The notes under the pieces are model-generated. The model was given only the letters and a program-made list of their open reading frames with translations, was not told where the DNA came from and ran no database searches. From Bombyx mori (taxonomy: Eukaryota; Arthropoda; Insecta; Lepidoptera; Bombycidae), in NCBI RefSeq assembly GCF_030269925.1, contig NC_085118.1:15931001-15995000 (forward strand): a DNA stretch of 64,000 bases. Direction: 5' to 3'. Made by a program: the position numbers and the translations under genes. This document shows positions 1 to 11,615 of the stretch, piece by piece. Position 1 is the stretch's first letter; each line of letters opens with the position of its first letter.

Positions 1-127
1 AACCAAGCCTATCAACAAGCCCACAGTGACTTTTACTCCATTCAAGCGCAGTTGAAAAACAACACAGTTTTTATTGCTCTTATTATGCACTTATGCAGAC
101 TAGCACGCAAAGTCGAACACTAAATTA

Positions 128-240
128 TGTTTTATAACGGCTGCCCCACCTATAGAACCGGAACGCGTGACAGCTTTACAGTGGAATAAGAAAGAGGGTG
201 AGTACCTCGCTGGTTTGGACGTGCACCCTATCACCGGTTA
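128..240 (-). repeat. Degenerate Bm1 SINE (uncertain)
   Basis: aacggctgccccacc and a decayed remainder of the Bm1 middle part; strongly diverged. Confidence 0.3.
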
Positions 241-309
241 TTACGTAAATAGAGATCTCATTTCGATCTTGATGAAATATGTAAATTATATAATTTCGTT
301 ATCATTGAA

Positions 310-470
310 GTGATTCAAGAACTTTTTTTTTTTGGAACGAAATTCCATACGGTACTATGCGGAGGGATATTCTAACCGGGAAAAAACGTCCGTAACGTAA
401 GATTTTTATCAGTAATGCACACAGTGTACGACTTAACTTTGTAATAACGTACAAAAAATAACATATTTTT
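310..470 (+). repeat. Dispersed repeat X, copy 1
   Basis: Shares ggaac..attcc, taaccgg.aaaaaacgtcc, gtaacgtaagatttttat and cagtaatgcacacagtgtac with 10385-10540, which is in the opposite orientation. Family not recognised. A related aaggaacttcgttcc is at 663-677. Confidence 0.6.
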
Positions 471-1227
471 TTATCATTCATTGACCACGATCTCAGAGCG
501 TTCGTTTGCGCAATACACTAACTAACTCTTATGCAAACAAACGTGAATGAAGTGTACCACAATAAGTTCGCACGTTACCGAATGACCGTGGGTTGTTGCG
601 AAACCTCCAGTTTTATTTTCTTTATACCTCGAATAGAACTTAAAATTAATATTTTTATAATAAGGAACTTCGTTCCTATCCGGTGTCCCACGACACCACA
701 CATCTTTTTTTATTATTGCTTAGATGAACATTGCGACATTTATTTAAAAAAAATGAAACTGCCAGATGTTTCGATTCTTGGAACAATCCCACAACTCGAT
801 ACAAGAACGGAAGTCAGCCATTACAGATTGTCCATATGTCTTCCAGTCCTTGTCACCAGTCGAGAATTTTACATAAATCTCCATCTAACAATCTTTCGAA
901 CTTCGATAAAAAGTAACTTTTCTTGTATATTTTGCATAGAGTCGAGGGTGCTGCATCTTAAACAAACTAAGCGAGGAAAGGACGGCCACCGTTATTCAAT
1001 TTACATGCAAATGGTGGGCGGGAGCCAGACCCTGCCAATAGTGCTGTGATGTATCGTGTAGTGTGGCGAGTCTAGGTTCTAGGTACACAGACTAGGAAAA
1101 TGTAGCGCCTCCGAAACGGACAACATCAATTTTTTATATTATTTACGAGTGGTCCTATTGTATAGCTGTAGAGCTTAAAAACTAGACTAGGTAAAAGTAT
1201 TTACCATTATTAGGGCGTCCTGATGGA
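471..1227. other. No host gene recognised; mixed repeat-like sequence
   Basis: A 172-codon frame (531-1049) is open, but its last part (gacggccaccgttattc, gtgggcgggagccagaccc) looks like a LINE tail and the rest has no protein character. aaggaacttcgttcc and ccggtgtcccacgacacc near 660-705 are probably repeat-derived. Confidence 0.4.
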
Positions 1228-1404
1228 CGTTTTTTTTTTATCTGCAACGTAAATGCGCTACCCACCTTGAGATATAAGTTCTAAACTCTCAAGTATAGTT
1301 ACAACGGCTGCCCCACCCTTCAAACCGAAACGCATCACTGCTTCACGGCAGAAATAGGCAAGGCGGTGGTACCTACCCGCGCAGACTCAAAAGAGGTCCT
1401 ACCA
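1228..1404 (-). mobile_element. Bm1 SINE, partial
   Basis: 3' two thirds of Bm1 on the minus strand, from ctgcaacgtaaatgcg to ggtcctaccac. The tRNA-like head is missing. Confidence 0.85.
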
Positions 1405-2009
1405 CTAAAATAAAATCAAGAAGAGTATTAACAGTGCTTACAGAAAATTACAGCGACATTAAAACCAAATCGCTATAGAAGATTCATTTTCGTTTGATTA
1501 CTTTACAAGTATTTTCTTAGACAGCGCTGAATGATTCTTGAACAATACCATCCCTAATCAACACCAGAACAAAATTAATAGTTTCAATCACAGCAGACAG
1601 TTGTCGACAAACAATCGACCGCAGCGAAACGTGAATCCAATCGCAGATCACCGCAGACCCTTTGATCGCACCGTTCTTCTGCAACCACAAGTAATTCCGG
1701 CGCTTAACCACAAAGCGCTTTATAGCTTAATTTGTTTTTAATCGTATTCTGTTGAGAACGGAGATTGCAGGCTGCGTCGGTTGGATCGCAAGCAGGTCAT
1801 AGAGCTGGTCCGCGATTCCCATTTCCCGTTTACAGCCTAAGTGGTTGCGTCGATAGGAAATTGGTTGAGGTTGTCGATGCACTGCAGTTGTAGGAAAATT
1901 GTAGGTTGTAAGCGACGATAAGTCGCGTAATAATCACGTCAGCTTAGTAACACCCCCATCTATGAAAGCCACTTAGATTGTGTTAGGAAAATCTTTTATT
2001 TATTAAACA
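1405..2009. other. No gene recognised
   Basis: 1520-1920 is somewhat richer in G+C than its surroundings and has short open frames on both strands (about 65 codons), none recognisable. Confidence 0.4.
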
Positions 2010-2300
2010 CTAGCTGACCGGGCAGACTTTGTACTTCCTCAATCGATAAATAAAAGACCTAAACTTTTGTATAAAATAAACTTAAAACAAACAAAAGGAA
2101 TCCGTCCGACGGGGGACACATAAAGGGAAAAACAAAATTGTTTGTTTTCATATAATTCCGAGCATTTTCATATTTATTCACCTTTTAAACCTTCTCTGGA
2201 CTTCCACGAATAATTCAAGATCAAAATTAGCCAGATCGGTCCTGCCATTCTCGAGTTATAGCTAGACTAATGAACAGCAATTCATTTTTATATATATAGA
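2010..2300 (-). mobile_element. Helitron, family A
   Basis: On the minus strand it starts TCTATATATAT and ends GCTAG, inserted between A and T: the TC...CTRR hallmarks. Just before the 3' end stands a small hairpin region (gcccggtcagc), better preserved as gccgggtcggc in the copy at 5066. Non-autonomous, 291 bp, no coding content. Confidence 0.75.
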
Positions 2301-2884
2301 TAATGTTTTCGAAAAATGAAAATTCGCGTCAAAAAACAAATATCCCTGCTAAACCCAAAATTTAAAGTTCGATAGATAACACCTCAATGATTCGAAACCA
2401 CGAAAATAGTCAAATATTCCAAAATGTGAAATCAAATTTGAAAAATAATTAATCCAAATTAAAAACTAAGAATTAGTCTAATTCTTCTCTAAATATTAAC
2501 ATTGAGCAATAGGGCATTAGTTGTTTTATCAAATAAAACTATTTATATGGAAGAAAAAAAAGGTCTCGCACACAATCTATTATCTTCTCAGTTCGACAGA
2601 TTCATCTCAATGTTAACATAAAATGTCGTCGAAAAATAACAAGAGGAACTCGATACGTGTACATCACCTTAGGCAAACAATAGCAGCTTTTAGTTGAGGG
2701 TTCTTGTCTCTTATTAAGACGCCCTTTGTTATAACACCTTCGTCATAACTGCTTAATTGTTTACCTACTGAGCTTTGTAACCAGTAGCCACGTGGAGCCA
2801 TGGAAGAGGCGGGCAGCTTCTTCATAGGTCATTATAAGATCGGATTACAAAAGCTATATACGTTATTTTTACATTTTATTATGA

Positions 2885-3292
2885 TATATTATATTAATAC
2901 GTGAAGCAGAAACTTTGTACCGCTTTTAACGAAAATTGCGTGGACGGAGGAGTATGAAATTTCCCACACTTATAGAGAATATAGAGAAGGAGTGCACAAT
3001 GCTAATATTTTTTTTAAATAATGCATAAAAGATACATTAAATCTATAAAGAAAACATTACACACTACATACCATGTATTTGACGCACACACGCATGCATA
3101 CTATTTATTGTCAAACTTTTGTTTTTGACGTCTGTTGTCAAATTGAGAATAGATTAAATATTGTTTGTCTTTGTTAATATTTTTTATTGGCGAAATTTGT
3201 GATTATAGAAGAATAAAATACAATCATAATAGTGTACAAACTTACAATTCCAATTAATTATAGTCGAATTTCGACTACTGCGGGACCACTAG
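2885..3292 (+). mobile_element. Helitron, family B, first of a head-to-tail pair
   Basis: Starts near tatattaatacgtgaagc (TC start eroded) and ends gggaccactag, followed by T. A palindrome gtcgaatttcgac about 14 bases before the CTAG end serves as the terminal hairpin. Non-autonomous, about 408 bp. Confidence 0.7.
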
Positions 3293-4269
3293 TATTATAT
3301 TAATACGAGAAGCAGAAAATTTGTACCCCTTTTTACGAAAATTGCACGGACGGAGGAGTATGAGATTTCCCACACTTATAGAGAATATAGAGAAGGAGTA
3401 CAGAATGCAATTTTTTTTAAATTATGCATTCATAGTACATTAAATTAATAAATAAAACATTACACACACTACCATGTATTTGACGCAGCACATACATATA
3501 AATATACTCTTTGTTTATTGTCAATTGTCAAACTTTTGTTATTGCTTAAAGTCTGTAGTCAAATTGAGAATAGATTAATATTGTTTATCTTTAATCTTAT
3601 TTGTCTATAGTGTAGTCTTGGCAAAATCTGGGGCTAAATAAGTAATTAAGTTAGTCTTTGACAATAGAACCATAGTAATGTTCAAAATTATAATATCAAT
3701 TAATTATAGTTATATAAAATAATTCATTCTCTGTTGGATTCGCCTGAACTGTTATCTCAGATTTCACTAAACATTAAATTTAGTGCTCGTAGGGTCAACC
3801 AAAACAATTTGTTTGCATTGCAAGTTTATAAAAACAATATATTATCTTACTATAATCCCATTACCCGAATGTGTCGTGCCTATAACGAACTGGCAAGGTC
3901 GTCACCTGAGTTAGATATTTTTACTTGTAGATTGGTTACGTTTAGAAAAATGTTCAAGGGCATCCTCCACGTTATTAATAAGTAGGTTAATGTAATTGTT
4001 CAATGTATTATATTGTGAATAATTTTTTTTTTCCTTACATTATTCGTTAGATTAGTTTTTGTTATCGTGTTGTTTTGTCATAATTGTAAGGAACGTTGTT
4101 ATACAAATTCAGCACTATATGTCTTGTTTTGTCGTGCGCACATAACCTATTTTGCAAGCCAGATTTTGTTTCTTTTTATTTGTGTTTTTTATGTATCTTT
4201 AGCTTGTGATGTGTATTGTGAGCCTAATAAAAAAAAATTGTCAAATTTCGACTACTGCGGGACCACTAG
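3293..4269 (+). mobile_element. Helitron, family B, second of the pair, with nested LINE
   Basis: Begins directly after the CTAG end of the first copy with tattatattaatacgag. It ends with the same palindrome region and gggaccactag at 4259-4269. Without the inserted block 3711-4240 its length is about 447 bp, like the other family B copies. Confidence 0.7.
3711..4240 (+). mobile_element. LINE 3' fragment nested in Helitron B
   Basis: Sits between attatagt (end 3710) and tcaaatttcg (start 4241), which are contiguous in the other copies. The frame 3734-3985 ends in a LINE-type C-terminus (YNPITRMCRAYNEL, LDIFTCRLVTFRKMF). It finishes with cctaataaaaaaaaa, a poly(A) tail. Hence an insertion or captured piece, clade not determined. 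Confidence 0.6.
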
Positions 4270-6491
4270 TTCTTATTAAATGATAATGGTATATTTATTT
4301 ATCTATACTAATGAAACAAACAAAAAAAAAGCTTCGAATTTCTTTTAGGTTTTATTTGACAGGCGAAGATTGCTTATTAATCAGACTTTGTGTGCTAATT
4401 ATCTTTTTGACACTACCGTGATCTATTCTATTTTAAATTATTTCACACAAAAAGAGAATGAACTGAATATTTTAATTTCAGTAATATCAATGAATAAAAC
4501 ACAGGAAAAATTTTTACTAAATAAACTTCTACTGTATTCTAGGTTCAATGCACAACAACAAATCACTTAACGCATTTACCGCTAACTTTATGGGCCGATC
4601 CTAATCCATACAAATGTAACCGGATTCCCGCACATAAGATCAAAGGAATAATGGCCTTCATCGTTTGAATTACAAAAGCAATAAGGTCGGTTTTTGCTTG
4701 CGCACAGCCACGTAGACGCCCTAATGGCGTGTGAAGTGATTCAATCTGACTTTATTCCTGTCCTAGACTGGACGGTTTGTTTTTATGACTAGATTTTTCC
4801 CTTTAAGTCTTAAAACGAGGAAGAAGATGTCGTTTGTGTTAAATGAGCTTTAAATGTCTGATCGTCGTTACCAACAAAGCTTTTTAAATGCGAACTTAAT
4901 ATTCGGATAAATCGTTGTTTAATGCCATGAGGTTCGGCTAGGATTACTCCAAAACATGTCTTTCGACACAGAGCTTCATTTACAAGATTAAAAAAAGAAT
5001 CTTATTTTTGTAATATGATTTAATCAAAAGTAATTGGATACGGGGTACCGAAAAATATCTTGTAACTAGCCGACCCGGCAGACTTCGTAGTGCCTCAATC
5101 GATAAATAAAAGACCTAAACTTTTGTATAAAACAAACTTAAAACAAACAAAAAGAATCCGTCCGACGGGGGACACATCAAAGGAAATCATAATTGTTATT
5201 TTTATATAATTCCGAGCATTTTCATACTTATCTACCTTTTAAACCTTCTCTGGACTTCCACAAATAATTCAAGACCAAAATTAACCAAATCGGTCCAGCC
5301 GTTCTTGAGTTTTAGCGAGACTAACGAACAGCAATTCATTTTTATATATATTTTATATATATTATTTATTATATATATTATTTTTATATTTTTTATAAAT
5401 ATGAATGTTTTGAAATTTTCGTCTTTTGAATCAATGCTCTACTAAGTACAAGAGATATTTGGTAACGAAAATGCAAATAAAATATATTCTAAACTTAACT
5501 TTGACCATTTACCTATTAAACTTACATTATTTATATATATGTATTTATTTAAGTACGAGTATTTGTATCTATAAATATTATGTATGTTATATATACACAT
5601 ATGCTTAAGTAATATCACCTTCACACTACACCTACCAAGCTTCATCTCTGCACTCCCCTAAGGTAGATTGTTAGAGAATGCCTATGGTATTAAGCCTTTA
5701 TACTTTCTAGTATAAGAAGATATATATAAAAAAAAAAAAACTGGTTAAATTGGTAGACAGGGAATTGGCCAAGCCTCTAGCGTTGTTGACGTTTAAGAGC
5801 GATGATCAGATCAAATATAGATTACCATCAAGTGGGACGTCTATTCGTCTGCCCGCAAAGGCCGAAAATGAAATTGTTTCAGAACTATCGGCATTTTGGA
5901 TAACATTATTAAGTACCTATATAATTTTAACATCTTATTTATACACATCTACAAAATGTGATACAAATAATCTCTAAGTAACACCTGTAGTAATAAATAC
6001 AAATTTGCAATTGACTACGGAACCCTAAAAACGGTTATATATTCAAAATATCACATTAACATTTCATTACAACTAATTGAAGATCCCGAACAAAACACCG
6101 AAGCGATTCCCGTTAATGAACCTTAATGAATAGCTGATAAAAAATTAAGTACACCCGTAAATTATTCAACAGCCTTAATGCTTTATAAGTGGGCCTACTT
6201 ACGCTTTGCAAATTTTTTGTGTGGTCATTGAACCTACGAATCCGGAAACAGCAGTGGCTTTACTTTGAGCATTCGTGAACGTGTTCTTTGTTTCAACAAA
6301 TATCTCGATCGTAATACATAATAATATAATACCAATATCTTTTATTTACTACAGTAGATCAAACGATAACTTTAAATAGTTTTAAAAAGTCAGAGGAGAT
6401 TAGAGCTCTCGGTGAAAATGGCAGCGTCTATTTAGAGCTTTTTAGAATAGAACTCATTACTGTTGGGTAAATGATAGGACCAAATAACCGG
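4270..6491. other. No gene recognised outside the Helitron at 5066-5350
   Basis: AT-rich. A TA-rich tract at 5340-5410, ta-rich low complexity at 5530-5600, an A-run at 5729-5740, and a short unrecognised frame 5750-5977. Confidence 0.5.
5066..5350 (-). mobile_element. Helitron, family A
   Basis: Same sequence as the copy at 2010-2300. Its minus-strand 3' end reads gccgggtcggctag, a clean four-base-pair hairpin plus CTAG. The 5' side runs into an expanded (ta)n/(at)n tract, so the TC start is blurred. Confidence 0.7.
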
Positions 6492-6841
6492 CATTTTTTA
6501 TTTTTTTTATTACTTATATGGTTGGACGAGCTCACAGCCCACCTGGTGTTAAGTGGTTACTGGAGCCCATAGACATCCACAACGTAAATGCGCCACCCAC
6601 TTTGAGATATAAGTTCTAAGGTTTCAAGTATAGTTACAACGGCTGCCGCACCCTTCAAACCGAAACGCATTACTGCTTCACGGCAGAAATAGGCAGGGTG
6701 GTGGTACCCACCCGCGCGGACTCACAAGAGGTCCTACCACCAGTAATTACGCAAATTATAATTTTGCGGGTTTCATTTTTTTTATACGTTGTTATTCCTT
6801 CACCGTGGAAATCAATCGTGAACATTTGTTGAGGAGTATAC
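6492..6841 (-). mobile_element. Bm1 SINE, lacking the tRNA-like head
   Basis: From the A/T-rich tail (cttatatggttggacgagctc) through the core to cgtgaacatttgttgag. The head with the A and B boxes is absent. Confidence 0.9.
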
Positions 6842-7180
6842 TATACTGGTAGTAGAGCTAATTAATTTATGAAGACTTTAAGCACATACACATTCTCACG
6901 GCGAATTTTCAGTGAATACTGACGGGTATTAGACGGGCGCCCCGTTCGTAATTGCGTTTGGAAACAAATTACAAGTTACAATGAGGTTCGAACGTCAGTC
7001 TTGAAAGGGGGCACGGGGCTTCTGGAATAGGCTTTTAAGGTATTATAAAGTGTATTTTAGCTAAAAATGGACTACGAGATATTAGATGTAAAGTGTTTTA
7101 TTCTATACGTTTTAGAGCGGTGGTTGACGAAAATATAGGCGTCTTGAAACACAATTAACTTTTTTGGGTTTTATTGGATA

Positions 7181-7394
7181 CTAGGGACCCGCCCTCGCTT
7201 CGCTTCGGAAACTGTAATTTATTATTGATTTCTCCACTATATAATGGATGTTATTATACATATAAACATTTCTCTTCAATCACTCTATCTATTAAAAAAA
7301 ACTGCATCAAAATCCGTTACGTAGTTTTAAAGATTTAAGCACACATAGGGATATAGGGACAGAGAAAGCGACTTTGTTTTATACTATGTAGTGA
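7181..7394 (-). mobile_element. Helitron-like element, family D
   Basis: On the minus strand it runs from TCACTACATAGTATAAAAC to GGGTCCCTAG, between A and T, 214 bp. A GC-rich gcgaagcgagggcgggtccc stretch precedes the CTAG end. Such copies are common in insects; no coding content. Confidence 0.6.
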
Positions 7395-8377
7395 TTTCAA
7401 GGTTCCACAAACAGAAGCTTATATTTAGATTTTCACAAGCTGGATGTGTATTGGAGATGAACATGCGGGTAAAGAATAGCACAATTATCATTATATCAAA
7501 AATTTTTAACAAAGTGATTTACTCCGACGGAAAAATTACTTAAGTAAACTAACAAAAATGTCTATTTGCATTACACTTTGTTTCATCACCGTGAAAGAGA
7601 ATACAGGCACACGAGCTACGGAAGTTCCACTTCAATACATAACCTAATATATTGAAATAATCACCATCGTTCTATTGAAACCGGAGCTCAAAGGAACTAT
7701 GATGATTAATTTCAGTATCCTTTCTGCCTAAAAATATTAAAAATAATACAAGTTTTTCGTTTAAGTATGCTGAGTTTTTGGTTTATTGCTAAGTATTTGA
7801 AAGAACTTACAGCCCATTTGCTTGTTAAAAGCTTTGAATTTAATTAACGCTGCCGAAATCACATGATCGTCAATTTAAATGTTCAGACCGTAGGCTCGGT
7901 ATGTGAGAGCTAAATCCACACAGCCGCTTCTCCACTAAAACATTCGCAGCGCGAAATGTTTCTAACAAAACGTTACATTATTTCGTGACAGTTTTAGAGT
8001 ATAGTGCATAAACTTGTTTGTTTTTCACATGAAATATCAGAGGGAGAATTCGCGAATAGCAACATGGTCGCGTGAAATATGAATACATAGTTTTGTCTTC
8101 ACGAGCGACGCGCGTCATTCGTTCCAATTTATACGTACATTCTTTGTTGGCGCACACGAGAGTGTGGATTACGGTTTAAAAGTTATAGGCTAGTTTTCAC
8201 ATATTTGTTTTTATTATTTACTAGAAGTACCCCGTCGTCAACAGCGTTTAAATTTGCAAATCAGAATCAATGGAATAATATGTTCCATTTTCCCGGGATA
8301 TAGGAGTTACGTGGATAATTATCTGTCACTTGTTTTATAGCTCTGTTGGTAAATAAAATGATGAAACAGTAAACATT
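7395..8377. other. No gene recognised
   Basis: Ordinary AT-rich sequence with a slightly GC-richer patch around 8040-8160 (gagcgacgcgcgtcattc). No frame of note. Confidence 0.5.
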
Positions 8378-8628
8378 TTATTTATTTATTGCTTAGATGG
8401 GTAGACGAGCTCACAGCCCACCAGGTGTTAAGTGGTTACTGGAGGCCATAGACATTTACGACGTAAATGCGCCACCCAACCTTGAGATATAAGTTCTAAG
8501 ATCTCAGTATAAGTAGTTACGACGGCTGCCCCACCCTTCAAACCGAAACGCATTACTGCTTCACGACAGAAATAGGCAGGGTGGTGGTATCTGCCCGTGC
8601 GGACTCACAAAACGTCCTACCATCAGTA
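8378..8628 (-). mobile_element. Bm1 SINE, partial
   Basis: From attgcttagatgggtagacg to cctaccatcagtaa. Lies 74 bp from an opposite, complete copy. Confidence 0.9.
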
Positions 8629-8701
8629 ATACTATACTATCTTATTTATTATAGAATAGACGGCTTTGGCTTGGCTGTTTCATTTACCATCATAAATAAT
8701 T

Positions 8702-9139
8702 GAAGTCGTCGTGGCCTAAAGGGTAAGACGTTCGGTGCGTTCGTATCTGGCGATGCACCGGTGTTCGAATCCCGCAGGCGGGTACCAATTTTTCTATTGA
8801 AATCCGTACTTAACAAATTGTTCACGATTGACTTCCACTGTGAAGGAATAACATCGTGTAATAAAAATCAAACCCGCCAAATTATAATTTGCAAAATTAC
8901 TGGTGGTAGGACCTCATGTGAGTCCGGACGGGTAGGTACCACCACCTTGCCTATTTCTGCCGTGAAGCAGTAATGCATTTCGGTTTGAAAGGTGGGGAGC
9001 CGTTGTAACTATATTTGAATAGAACTTATATTTCAAGGTGGGGGCGCATTTACGTTGTAGATGTATATGGGCTCCAGTAACCACTTAACATCAATTAATG
9101 GGCTGTGAGCTCGTCAACCCATCTAAGCAATAAAAAAAA
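8702..9139 (+). mobile_element. Bm1 SINE, full length
   Basis: tRNA-like head with a pol III A box (tggcctaaagg, 8712-8722) and B box (gttcgaatccc, 8763-8773), the Bm1 core, and the 3' end catctaagcaataaaaaaaa. About 437 bp. Confidence 0.92.
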
Positions 9140-9651
9140 CCCAAATTTTAATCTAAGCTATAAATTATCTTTGCAACAAACATCCAAACATTATTATTAT
9201 TCAGACAGACTCTTACATTTATACATAATATTCGATATAGTGTTGATATAAAATGAGTCTTGTCTACACTTTGAAAGCTGTTTTCTATTCCATTTCGCAT
9301 CTTTGATTAAAATTTCATGAAAAAAACTAGAGACTAAACTAGATGATAGAGCATTGACGTAGAGCACTACAACCGACTATAAAGGTCGTGATGTTGTTAA
9401 CGTTCAAAATACTAATCGCTGAAATTAATAAACACAGTTCAATTTAGGGTTTGCTCCTAATTAATTGGACTGAGAAAATACGAGGATTCCGTTCTCGTCT
9501 TTCAGTGTACCTCTCGTTTTAATTTCGTACCGTTAACGCAAAGGGAATGCAATTTACTTAAAATAATTGTTTGATTTCGAACAAGGCTCTAAAGTTTAAT
9601 TTAGGTTTCACGCAAAAACGTGTTTATTTTCTTTGAAATTTGTTTTTCATT

Positions 9652-10150
9652 CGTAGTTTTTTTGCATGGCATTAAATATGAAGTCATAATATGTCGATAT
9701 TACTTGATCATAATATGTGAACGGTTACTCGAAAAACATGATTTCACATAAAGTGGGTAGTGAGCATAATAATATGATTATGTAGATCGATCACTCATGT
9801 ATGTTTATGTATATAATAATAATAGGTTTTTACCTATGAAATTTCCGTTTACAATACCGGCCATTTGAATTGTATTTTATGTATGGCTGACAAATAAATT
9901 CCTTTTCTTTCGTAGTTTTTTTGCATGGCATTAAATATGAAGTCATGATATGTCGATTTTACTTGATCACATGTGAACGATTACTCGAAAAAGATGATTT
10001 CACCTAAAGCGGGTAGTGAACATATGTAGATCGATCACTCATATATTATGTTTATGTATATAATAATAATGGGTCTTTACCTATGAAATTTCCGTTTACA
10101 ATACCGGCCATTTGAATTGTTTTTTATGTATGGCTGACAATAAATTCTTA
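9652..10150 (+). repeat. 259-bp tandem duplication
   Basis: 9652-9910 and 9911-10150 both start cgtagtttttttgcatggca and end near tgtatggctgacaa.taaattc. They share gtagatcgatcactcat and ccggccatttgaattg. Roughly 90 percent alike with a few short deletions. Content not recognised. Confidence 0.9.
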
Positions 10151-10164
10151 ATTAAAATAAATTT

Positions 10165-10270
10165 AACGTTGTCAACGTCGTCAGGCTTAAGCCCCGTGAG
10201 CTCACCTACTTGTTAGGTTACGCTGGCGTAGCCTCTCAAAGCTACCAGCTTAGGTTGGAAAAAAAAAGAA
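10165..10270 (+). mobile_element. Jockey-type LINE 3' tail
   Basis: cgtcaggcttaagccccgtg, agctcacctac and ccagcttaggttggaaaaaa match the 3' end of the fragment at 29452-29825. Confidence 0.7.
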
Positions 10271-10384
10271 CTGATAGACAGCGGCCATCAACAAACAGTA
10301 TAATTGAGACTTCGTGTCTATCTATATATATGGTGGCATTCACGTTATGTCGTTTAATGGGTTATAGCGAACCTAAAACTCTGT

Positions 10385-10540
10385 CCATCGAAAATACCAA
10401 AAAAAAATTTTTTTTTCTTTATCACAGAGTTAAGTTGTACACTGTGTGCATTACTAATAAAAATCTTACGTTACGGACGTTTTTTTCCGGTTAGGGTACC
10501 CCCCCGCATCGTCCCATAAGGAACTTGGTTCCAAAAAATA
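10385..10540 (-). repeat. Dispersed repeat X, copy 2 (inverted)
   Basis: Reverse complement of most of 310-470, including cttacgttacggacg and gtacactgtgtgcattact, and the small palindrome ggaacttggttcc. Confidence 0.6.
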
Positions 10541-11068
10541 AAATCGTTACATAATGATTTTTTTTACTAACATAAAACAGTTACATATCACAAGTAATCA
10601 GTTTCAAACGCTAATAGCTCTTCGATACACACAGACGGCACGCGTGTCTGATTCGTTCCCTGAAGCGTTAGTCGCGAACCACCTGAGATGATAATGTATG
10701 CAAATTACCTTTAACTTGGAAGCGCAGACTGGGAGCGCTGTATCAAACTTGTTATTTGTGTGTTTTAAGTTCAGCTATGATTTACGCTCGCCGGATTTAG
10801 GGTGAGAGAGACGGTCGTGAAGGATGACGAACTCGAAGTCTAATATAATATTGTATGGTGCTATTTTTAAAAACACGAAAACATTTACAGCCTTATTTTT
10901 CTTGTCATCCCGAATTGTGTTCAAAAGATAAACTTATATCAAAATAAAAAATCAACAGATTTACACAATCGAATAACCAGTTTAAACCGGATCATAAACC
11001 TTTACCGAAGTTTGTAGACAACGGATCGCACCAAACATTGGTATTACTAGTAAGGTTACTCTTTGCTT

Positions 11069-11309
11069 TTTTATTGCTTAGATGGTTGGACTAGCTCAAA
11101 GCCCACCTGGTGTTAAGTGGTTATTGGAGCCCAGAGACATCTACAAAGTAAATGTGCCACCCACCTTGAGATATAACTTCTAAGGTATCTAGTATAGTTA
11201 CAACCGCTGCCCTACCCTTCAAACCGAAACGCATTACTGCTTCACGGCAGAAAGAGGCAGCGTGGTGGTACCTACCCGTGTGGTCTCACAAGAGGTCCTA
11301 CCACCAGTA
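11069..11309 (-). mobile_element. Bm1 SINE, partial
   Basis: From tttattgcttagatggttgg to cctaccaccagta; head missing. Confidence 0.9.
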
Positions 11310-11615
11310 TGCTATAGGTATACCCAGGTCTCTGAATTTGTAAGCGCTATGGTAAGAGGCAAAATAATTTCGTGAGTCACTAGGACCGAGCTGCAGTGGC
11401 AATTAGTAAAGAGAAGATGCTGATATCACAAATAGCAGAGAGCCAATGCGAATTTTCAGAAAAGGCTATTAAAAATGACTGATGGCTTTCCATCAGAAAT
11501 AAGTAGGATAGTAGTAATCGCACGTGAATTAAGGTTCATTTTATATCTAGAAAATAAATAGTTTCTTTATGGCCTCATGATATTTTGAATAAAGAAGATC
11601 AGAATTACGCGTGTA

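Noticed and set aside
531..1049. 172-codon plus-strand frame as a host gene
   Set aside because: Composition looks untranslated, and the last part resembles a LINE tail; no motif and no splice context.
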